Shown piece by piece: positions 47,971 through 57,800 of a stretch of 64,000 nucleotides of DNA. The translations under genes and the position numbers were made by a program. Position 1 is the first letter of the stretch. Every line of letters begins with the position of its first letter. Source of the DNA: G965220205 sp965220205. GTDB lineage: Bacteria; Chloroflexota; Dehalococcoidia; Lucifugimonadales; Australimonadaceae. The stretch spans positions 434,001 through 498,000 of the forward strand of contig OZ244812.1 in NCBI GenBank assembly GCA_965220205.1, given 5' to 3'. The notes beneath the pieces were generated by a model. The model saw only the letters and a program-made list of their open reading frames with translations. It was not told the DNA's origin and ran no database searches.

Positions 47971-48765
47971 CTACCGCCGCCTTCTGCGGACGTACGCTGT
48001 GACGGTGCCTGCTGCCACGACGACCGCTGCGCCTATCAAAGCGATCAATCCTAGTGGCGGGTCTTCTTCTGGTTCCGGCCCCGGAGGCGCCGACGTGGGG
48101 GTGGGTTCTGGCGCCGCGGTGGGAGTGGGTGTGGCGGTCGGAGGCTCCGGTGTCGGGCTGGCCGTGGGCTCCGGGGTCGGCGTAGCCGTGGGCTCCGGCG
48201 TGGGCGTGGCCGTTGGCTCTGGCGTGGGCGTGGCCGTTGGCTCTGGCGTGGGCGTGGCCGTTGGCTCCGGGGTAGGGGCGGCCGTGGGCTCCAGGGTCGG
48301 CGTGGCCGTCGGCTCAGGAGTGGGGGAGGGCGTCGGCGTGGGTTCGGGGCCGACCCTGATGGTGGAATCGCCGCCAACCGCTTGTTCGACCAAGTGCGAG
48401 TCGAGGAGGACCCCGGAGAAGGAGTGGGGCCCCTCCGCGCTGGGAGCGGCGACCGTATACGTGAAGCGCTCGTCCCCTAGCAGCGTGAAGGCGACGGTCT
48501 GGCCCTCGACCGCCACCGCTGCCTCGGACAGGTCGGAGCCTTCGTAGCTGAACCCAGACGGCAGCGTCTCCACGACCTGGCCGAAGCCTCCGTATCCAGC
48601 GGCGGCGATCGTCACCTCGAGCTGGCCGCCCGGAAGGACCCACGGCGCGGAGAAGGACCGCACAGCGCTGTGCGACGTCGCTTCCACGGGAGCGGATTGC
48701 AACAACCCTGCCGCCGCAACCACTGCCCCGGCAACCGCCAACGCGGTCAACGCTGTCCTGATCAA
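47971..48765 (-). CDS. Exported Pro/Thr-repeat membrane-anchored protein, copy 2
   Basis: A 264-residue close paralogue of 42188-42958: TTG start after GGAAGGAG, signal peptide (MIRTALTALAVAGAVVAAAG), the same 110-residue domain (SHSAVRSFSAPWVLPGGQL ...), TPEPTATP repeats and a C-terminal helix (LIALIGAAVVVAAGTVTAYV) ending RRRRR. It follows the 3451-residue adhesin by 48 bases. The shared order and spacing support an adhesin-partner operon that was duplicated. Confidence 0.75.
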   Translation of the reverse strand: MIRTALTALAVAGAVVAAAGLLQSAPVEATSHSAVRSFSAPWVLPGGQLEVTIAAAGYGGFGQVVETLPSGFSYEGSDLSEAAVAVEGQTVAFTLLGDERFTYTVAAPSAEGPHSFSGVLLDSHLVEQAVGGDSTIRVGPEPTPTPSPTPEPTATPTLEPTAAPTPEPTATPTPEPTATPTPEPTATPTPEPTATPTPEPTASPTPEPPTATPTPTAAPEPTPTSAPPGPEPEEDPPLGLIALIGAAVVVAAGTVTAYVRRRRR

Positions 48766-48813
48766 CCCCTGTCTCCTTCCGCTGCCGCTCTCTCCCCTCC
48801 CCGCCCGGCCGTA

Positions 48814-51800
48814 TCAGCCGGCGAAGTAGAGCCTGACGACCGCTATGGCCTCTTCCCGGGTGATGCCGCCGCTGAAGTAATCAGCGAGAGCCGCGAGGGC
48901 CTCGTCCCGGTCTATCGCCTCGTTGCCGTCCACGTCGTAGGCGTCGCCCACTGGACTGCCCAAGCCCACGTCGGTCACCGTGATGGTCACCGTGGCCGTG
49001 GCGCTAGCGCCCAACGAGTCCGTGGCAGTGACGGTGACCTCGTAGACGTTCTTGTCCGCCTCGTGGTCCAGCGTCGTCCCGTCGCCGACCCTGACCTGTC
49101 CGGTGTCCGTATCGATGGCGAAGAGGGCCGCGTCGGGGCCGCCGAGCGCGTAGGTGAGCGCGTCGTCCTCGGCGTCCGTGGCCGCGACCGGAGCGCCCAC
49201 CGCTTCGCCAGCGTCCGTGTTCTCGGGAACGCTTCGCTCTAGCACGCCGTCCTGCACGCCGGTGAACACGGGGCCGGCATCCGGCGGGACGGGTACGCTC
49301 GTCGCCGCCTGCGCGCTCTTGCGCGGGCCGTGGCCGTCCGTGTAGGAGGCCGTCGCCCGGAGGTAGCTGCCCTTGTCGGCGTCGACCGGCATGTAGGCGG
49401 CCGACGCCGCCCCGTTGATGGTCGTCCAGGCGGTCTGGTCCGCGGAGCGCGCCCACGACCAGACGACGCGGTCGAGGCCGCCGTCGGGGTCGGTCAGGGC
49501 TGCGGTGATCGGGATATCGACATCGGGCTCCGATGAGGACAGCGCCACTGCCCCGGCCTCGTCCTCGTTGGTCACCGACAACTCGATTCTGATGACGGTG
49601 TCCCGCTCCGTGTCGGGTCTGCCGATAGCGTTCTTGTTGTCCTGGACCCATACGAAGACGGAGTAGCTCGCCTCGGTCTCGTAGTCCAAGGCGGTCTTGG
49701 TCAGCAGCTGGCCGGAGGAGGCGTCGACGTCGAAGAGGTCGGAGCCGAGGCCGCGGAGGGAGTAGGTCAGCGTGTCGCGGTTGAAGTCCGTGGCGGCGAC
49801 GGGGTCGCCGATGTTGACGCCCGCCGGCGTGTTCTCGGCTACCGAGCGGGTTGTCCGGTCGCCTTCCGTGAACTCCGGCGCTCGGTTCTGAGGCGCACCA
49901 CCACCACCACCACCTCCTCCTCCTCCGCCTCCGCCCCCGCCGGGAGTCCGCTGGGCAACCGCGGTCACGGTGATGGTCACGTCGATGGTGTCGTCCAAGT
50001 CGCTAGACGGGCTGTAGTCGACGTCGAAGCCGTCGTGGACCTCGACGGTGACGCTGTAGGAGTCCTTCACCGCACTGTCGAGGACGTCCTTCGTCCGGAT
50101 CTGGCCGGTGGCCGCATCGATGTCGAAGGCGCCGGCGTCCGTCCCGGTGAGCGAGTAGGTGAGGACGTCGCCCTCGTCGGTATCGGTCGCTCGTACGGGA
50201 GAGCCGACGGGCCGGCCTGCCGCCGTGCCCGCGGAGACGCTGCGGGTGGTCGTGCGGCCCGTGTCCATGTCGTCGTCGTCCTCTGTGAAGTCGGGCGGCA
50301 TGTTCGTTGTGGGCTGTGTATCGCCGACAGGCGACGACAGCGCGGCCTCAGCCGTCTTGTTGCTGCCCCGGCGGTCCTCGTAGAGGGCGCTTGCCCGCAG
50401 GTACTGGTTGGCGTCGTCGGCAGTGACCGTGTAGCTGCTGGACGTTTCGCCGGCGATGTCTGTCCATCTACTCCTGCCGTTGGGCGACCGCGCCCACTGC
50501 CAGGTCGTGCCGGTGACGCCGCCGTCGTTGTCGGTCAAGCTGGCGCTGAACTGCGTCGAAACGTTCACCCAGCCCCGCGCCGGGGTGATGGCCACAACTC
50601 CCTCTTCCTCCGCGTCCGTCACGGTGACGGTCACGGCCAGCGAGCCTGGCAGGGGTGTCGTCTCGTCATCGGTAGCGGTGACAGTCACCTGGTACGAAGT
50701 CTGACCCTCGAAGTTGGGCGGCGAGCTGAAGTACAGCTGGCCGCGGCTGGAGATCCAGAAGTCGTTTCCGGACACGGACCAGGTGAGCGTATCGCGCTCC
50801 GGGTCGGTGGCGGTGTAGGTCGCGATTGCGGTGGTGGAGTCCTCCTGGAATGACGGAGCGTCATCGCCGGTGACCACGGGCGCCTCGTTGACGTTCGTCA
50901 CGGTGATGGTCACGTTCTGCCGGTCGTCGATGGCGTCCATGTCGTCGTCGCCGTTCTGGTCCCTGCCGTCGGTGACTTCCACGGTGACGCGGTACGACCG
51001 CTTGCCCTCGTAGTCCAGGGTCGCGTCCTGCGCCAGCCTGATCTGGCCGGTGCCCGCATCGATGGTGAACGAATCTGCGTCAGTCCCGGTCAGGGAGTAA
51101 ACGAGCGGGTCGTTGACATTCGAGTCGCCGGCGTTCAGGTCCGTGGCGGCGACGGGGTCGCCGATGGGGGAACCGGGATCGGTGTTCTCAGCCACCTCGC
51201 GCCGGCCGTTCTCCGACGACGGGAACACCGGCGCCGAGTTCACCGGCGGCGGGTCGCCCACGCGCGCCGATACGGCGTTGGCCGTCTTGTTCGATCCTTC
51301 GCCATCGTTGTAGGTGGCCGTCGCGCGGATGTAGTTGCCTCGGTCCTCCTCCAGCGTCGGCGTGTACGCGGCGGACACCGCGCCCGCGATGTTGACCCAG
51401 TCCGTCCGCCCGTTCGGCGAGCGCGCCCACTGCCAGCCGACGCTGCCCGTGACGCCGTCGTCATCCTCCAGCGCCGCCGTCACCTCGACGCGGGCCTGAA
51501 TTGTCCCGGCGTCCGTGGTGAGCGTGACCACGCCCTCCTCTTCCACGTTCTCCACCATGATCGTCACCGCCTGCGTGTCGTCGATGGTGGTGGACGTGGC
51601 GCCGGAGCCGTCCCGCCCGTCGTGTACCTCGATGGTGAAGCTGTAGCTGAGCTTCGTCTCGTAGTCCAGCTGCGCACCCGCCGCCACCCGGATCTGGCCC
51701 GTCCTCTCCACTATCGTGAAGACGTCGGCGTCCGTGCCGGTCAGCGAGTACGTCAGACTGTCATTCTCCGGGTCGTCAGCGGCCACGGGAGCGCCGATGT

Positions 51801-54800
51801 TCGCGCCCGCCCTGCTGTTCTCGGGCACGGTGCGCTGGCCGGTCTCGGTGGACGGGAAACGGGGGCGCCGGTTCACGCTGGGAACGGGGTCGTCCGTCAC
51901 CGCCTCCGCGCTCTTTCCGGCGCCGCGCCGGTCCGTGTAGGTGACCGTCGCCCGCAGGAAGAAGTCCTCATCGGCCACGGTTGGCGTGTAGCTGCTGGAC
52001 GCGGCCCCCGAGATGTTGGTCCAGCCGGTTCGTCCGTTCTCGGACCGCGCCCACTGCCATATCTCACCGGTGACGCCGCCGTCGCCGTCCTCCAGGGTTG
52101 CGGTCAACGGCATCTCCGTCTCCGGCTCATCGGTCGAGAGGGTGACGACGCCGCCCTCCTCCACGTCCAGGACAGAGATGGTCGCCGACCTGGTGGCGTC
52201 GATCGTGGGAACGGTTTCGGCGTTTCCGTCGGCATCCCTGCCGTCGTGAAGCGTCAGGTAAAAGAACAAGACATGGGGAGCCGACGTCGTTTCGAAGTCC
52301 AACGCCTGGGCGAGCCGGACCTGCCCGGTGGACGGGTCGATCTCGAAGAGCGCGGAGTCTTGCCCTGACTGGATGCCGTAGGTCAGGGTATCGTTGTCGC
52401 GGTCAGTCGCGGAAGTGGGGGTGCCGACGGCCCCGCCGGCGGGGCCCTCCTCGACAGACCAGGTGCTGCCCCCCCGGAACCTTGGCGGCGCGTTGACGAT
52501 GGGATCGGCCGTTACCTCCGCGGTCTGCTGGCTCACGGCCGTCTTACCCGACCCTCTCCGGTCGGTATAGGTGACCATGGCGCGGATCGCCTTCCCCGTC
52601 TCGTCCTCGTCAACGACCCTCGGGAAGGTCGTCGAGGCGGGGGTGAGTACGCCGGAGACCCTCGTCCATGATCCCCCGGTCGCCAGTGATTGGATAACCC
52701 AGGTCATGTTGGTGGTGTCGATGCCGCCGTCCGGGTCGGTCAGCCTGAAGGTCACGGTCTCTCCCGCCGCCGGACTCAGGTTTTCCACCGCGAGGGTCCC
52801 GGCCTCCTCCACGTCCCCGACGGTCACCGTGACGGCAACACTGACGTTGCGGCGGCTCGAGCCGCTCTGGACGTCGGTGGCGACCACATTGAACTCGTAG
52901 ACGTTGTTGCCGCCGGAGTCCTCCGGCGCCTCGAAGTTGGGCGTTTTGACGAAGGTGAGCACGCCGTCGGCGCTGATGGCAAAGTCGCCTCCGTCCGTGC
53001 CCGTGAGCGACCAGGTCACGCCGCCCTCCTCGTCGTAGGCGTCGTAGTCCGCCTGGTCCATCACAGCGTAGTTGTCGTTCGCGTCATGCTCATCGAGGGT
53101 AATCGCCGTTTCAGGAGTCCCGGTGAACTCCGGCTGCTCGTTGACGTTCGTCACCGTGATGACGACGGCGTAGTCCGTGAACTTCTGGTCGGAGGCGTCA
53201 TCGTCGGTAGCGCGCACGGTGATGGAGTAGGTGTTGCTGCTGCCGTCACCGACGTCGTCGTCGCGAGGATGCTCGAAGTTGGGCAGCGGGCCGTGGCCGA
53301 AGCCGCTGTCCTGCGTGAAGGTCAGGACGCCCGTTGTGGCGTCGATTTCCAGGTAGGCCGCGTCCGTGCCGAGCAGGGACCATTCAAAGGTGTCCATGTC
53401 GTCGTAGTCCGTGGCGGTAAACGTGTGGACGTCGGGCCGCGTCCCCGTGAAGTCGTATTCGACCTCCACGTAGCTGGGCACGGTATCCTCGTCGATGTCC
53501 GGCCGCTCGTTCACGTCCGTGACGGTGACGACAACCTCGAGCTCCCTGGTGTTCGAGGCGGTGTCCCTGGCCCGCACGGTGACGTTGTAGACGTTGTAGA
53601 CGTTGTCGCCGCCGCCGTCCGCCGGTATCTCGAAGTTGGGCCGCTGGGCAAACGACAGGACTCCGGTACTGCTGTCGATGGTGAAGTCGCCGGCGTCCGT
53701 GCCCGTCCTTGACCACGAAATGGTCTGGCCCTCCTCGTCGCGCCCGTCGTAGTCGGCGATGGTGAGGACCGCGGTCGTGGCGTCGTACTCGATCTCCATG
53801 AAGGAAGGAGCGGTGTGGCTCACTGCCGTGGTCGTGATCTCCGGCGTCTCATCAACGTTGGTGACGGTGACGATGACGGCCCAACTTCCGACGCCGCCCT
53901 GGCCGTCATCCGCCACCACGACGATCTCATAGTCGTTGTCAGCGCTGAAGGGGTTCTCAAAGTCGGGCCGCATGTCGAAGCTGAGGACGCCGGTCGAGCT
54001 GCCTATATTGAAGTGTGGCGCGTCTGTGCCGATGATGCCCCAGGTGATGGTGTCGGTCGGGTTCCGGTCTTCGTCCGTATACGTGTAGGTCCCGATGGTG
54101 AGGTCCGGGGAAGTGGCGTCGTACTCGATCTCCGCGAAACTTGGCGCCGGGTCCCCGAAGATCTCCGGCGCCTCGTTCACGTCCAGGACGGTGACTTCGA
54201 CGCTCACCGTATCGTCCAGCCGGTTGATTGAGCCGCGGTTGCCGGGAATGCCGTTGTCCTTGACCTTCACCCGGATGTCGTAGTCATTCATGGTGTCGGC
54301 GTCGACGGGTGTCTCGAAGTTGGGCGCGCTCCTGAACTTGAGCTCGCCGTCCCCATCGGCATTCTTGGTGATGGTGAAGTCGCCCGCGTCGTTGCCCTCC
54401 AGCGACCAGGTCAGCGTCGTGCTCGCGTCCAAGTCCGTCGCCATGTAGGTCTTGATGACCGTCGTGTTCGCCGTGTTCTCGTCGACGTTGAAGGCTGTGT
54501 AGGTCGTCGCGGTGGTCGTGATCTCCGGGGCTTCATTGACGTTGGTCACCTCGACCGTGAGCGTGTGGGTGTCACTCATGGCGGGAGAACCGTCGTCCGT
54601 GACCTTCACCGTCACGACGTAGGTGTTGTTCATGGCAGTGCTGCCGACGTCGGTCGGCGTCTCGAAGTCAGGTGCAATCTTGAACGTGAGCAACGCGGAC
54701 GTGCCGGTCGTGGTGTTGAACTCGAACTTGTCTCCGTCGTCGGCGCTCTCCACCGACCACGTCAGCGTGGTCGACGCGTCGACGTCCATCGCGTGAACCG

Positions 54801-57800
54801 AGTTAACGACGTCGCCGTTCTCGGACCTGAAGAAGTTGGTCACGGTGGTCGTGATCACCGGCGCCTCGTTGACGTCGGTCACGTGGAGGTTGACCCCAAT
54901 GGTGTCTTCCTGCCTTGGAGAGCCGTTGTCCCTGACCCTCACCGTGAAGATGTATACGTTGCGGTCGGTCCCGAGCGAGCCTTTCGGCTCCTCGAAGTCA
55001 GGCACGTTCCTGAACATGAGCTCCCCTTCCCCATCGGGGTTCGTCGTGATGGTGAAGTCGCCCGCGTCAGCGCCTTGCAGGCTCCACGTCAACGTGGTCG
55101 ACGCGTCTACGTCGGTCGCTTGGAATGTCTCGATGACCTCCGAGGTTGCCGTGTTCTCGGCTTCGCTAAAGATGTAGGCTGCCCCGGAATTGGTCGTGAT
55201 CTCCGGCGCCTCGTTCACGTTGGTCACCGTGACCGTGAACTTGAGCGTGTCACTCAGGCCGCCGCTGTCGGTGAGCTTCACCGTCACAACGTACTCGTTG
55301 TCGGTCTCGCCGGATTGGCCCGGCGTCTCGAAGTCCGGCTGGTCCCTGAAGGAGAGGGACGCGAGAAAGCCGCTCGTGACTTGAAACTTGCTCCCATCAT
55401 CGTCGGACTCCACGGACCAGGTCATTGTATCCGGCACGTCGACGTCCGACGCCATAAGGAGGATAGTTCCGCTGGAGTTCTCGGGCACGTTGGGTGTATC
55501 CAAAAGGTTCGTGATCGTCGGCGCCTCGTTGACGTTGGTCAGGTCGATGGTCACCGCGATCGTGTCGTCGGTGGCGGTGTCGGCGTTGCCGGCCTCGTCC
55601 TTGCTGTCGCGCACGTTCACGGTCACGCTGTAGCTCTTCTTCGAGGACTCGAAGTTGAAGGTGTGCGTGGACCCGGTCTTGACCTTGATCTGGCCGTCCG
55701 AGTCGATCTCGAAGCGAGCTGCGTCCGTGCCGGTCAGCGAGTAGGTCAGCGTGTCGCCGCTGTCGCTGTCCGTGGCGGTGATCACGCCTCCGACGACGTC
55801 CACCCCGGCGCCGCTGTTCTCCGGCAGGGTGCGCGTGGCCGAATCTGCGCTGAACGCCGGCTCGGCGTTGCCGGCCTCAACCGCGCTGCTCGACACGGCG
55901 CTGGCGGTCTTGCCCGAACCCTGGGGGTCTGTGTAGGTCACCGAGGCCTGCAGGTACTTGCTCACGTCCGCGGCCACCGGCGTGTAGCTGGCGGAGGTGG
56001 CCCCGCTGATGTTGCCGAACGACCCGGTGGCCGTGTTCCCCCGCGCCCACCGCCACGAAGCGCCGGAGACGGTCCCGTCAAGGTCGCTCACCGATGCGGT
56101 TGCCTCCGTACCGCCGGTGAACGTGGCCGGCAGCAGCGTCACCGTCCCGTCCTCGTCCAGGTTGTTGACGGAGATGGTGACGGCTATGGTGGCGTCGACG
56201 GTGGTGTCGGCCACGCCGACGGCGCTCTTGCCGTCGTGCACGGTCACGTTCACCGAGTAGCTGCTATCGGTCTCGAAGTCCAGGGAGGCGCTCGTCTTCA
56301 GCTGGCCGCTGGACGTGTCGATGGTGAAGGAAGACGCGTCCGTGCCGGTCAACGCGTAGACCAGCGTATCGCTTTCGGGGTCGGTGGCCGCGACGGCAGC
56401 GCCGATGTTGGCGGCCGAGGCTGTGTTCTCGTCCACGCTGCGCGTCGTGGGCGCGGTGTCGGTGAACTCCGGCGGGTTGTTGACCACCTCCAGCAGGTAG
56501 ACGACGGTCTCCTCGCCGATGGTCCAGTCGACGTCCTCGGCGACGGCCGCCCAGAGCAAGAAGATTTGGCCCCCAGTTTCGTGTGGTGTTAAGTCCGACA
56601 CAAGCCACTCGCGGCCCGTGTCGAAGATCCACGCCTCCTCTTCGTCAGCGCCCGGAATCGGGCTCATGACGATAGAGAGTCCAGTGCTCGGGACAGGGCC
56701 GAAATCGATTTGGTCGATTGCGTAGGTGTCCGAACCGTAGGTGAACGAGTAGGGGCTGAGGGAACCTTCATTGTTGGAGTTGTTTACGCCGATCGCGCCG
56801 CCGCCGCGGTCCCCGACCGTGAGCGTTCCCACCCAGAGCAGCTTCCGCGTTGCGCCGGTGGCGACGACGTCGTGGGTCTCGGCGCTGGTCAGCGACTCCG
56901 AGTAGCCCTCGTTGTCGGTGAACGTCACCGTGAGGCTGATGGCGTCTCCCACCTCGGATGCCGTGAGCGTGTAGGTCGAGGAGGTCGCGCCCGATATGGC
57001 CGTGCCGTCGGCGAGCCACTTGTAGGAGAACGTGCCCACGCCGTCGGCGTCGGCGACGCCCGCGGTGTCCGCCGTCAGCTCCTCGTCCTGCTGAAGCACG
57101 CCGCTGATGGAGGGCGCGCCGGTGGCGAAGTTGTTGTCAGCGGCGGAGCCCTTGACCTCTATGAGAAGGGGACGCGTGTTGCTGAACCACCGACCTGGAT
57201 TGGAAGACACAGGACCCTGACGCTGCGTGTGGCCATCTCCGATGGACCAGCCCGCCGCGCCGCCGGGGTCCTCTGCGTCGTTGTCGGTTGCGGACAGGTA
57301 AGTGAATGTCCTCGAGTCGTTCTTGAGGAGAACCCAATAGGTGGTGCCCGCATGAAGCGTGGGACAGGTTGTGCCCATGGTTGGGGCGGCAAATGCGTGC
57401 AGCCCGGAGCCGCCGAAGGTCGCCGGGTTGGTCAGGCTACACAGCTCGGCGCCGGGTTCACTGCTGCTGCCCGCGTTCAGCGTCGCGCTGATGCGGTTGA
57501 CGGCTGGCGAGAGGTTGTTCGCGGTGCTGAAGAAGTGAACGCCGATCGAGTCCAGGGTATAGCCGCCGGCGTTCGCGCCGGTTGTGAATCCCTGGGCAAT
57601 TAGGTCAGGGCTTTGCGAATCAAAATCTTCGCCGGAACTCCTGCGGGTCTGCCTCGTGTTCCTGACCAGGACGTCGGCCGGGACAATGGTGTCGGAGAGT
57701 GCGCTGGAGAGCGGCCCCTCGGCGTTGGTGAGGTCGTCGGTGAAGGTGACGTCCACCCTGATCCGCTTCTCCGCGTCGTCGTCCGTGAGGGTGTAGGTGG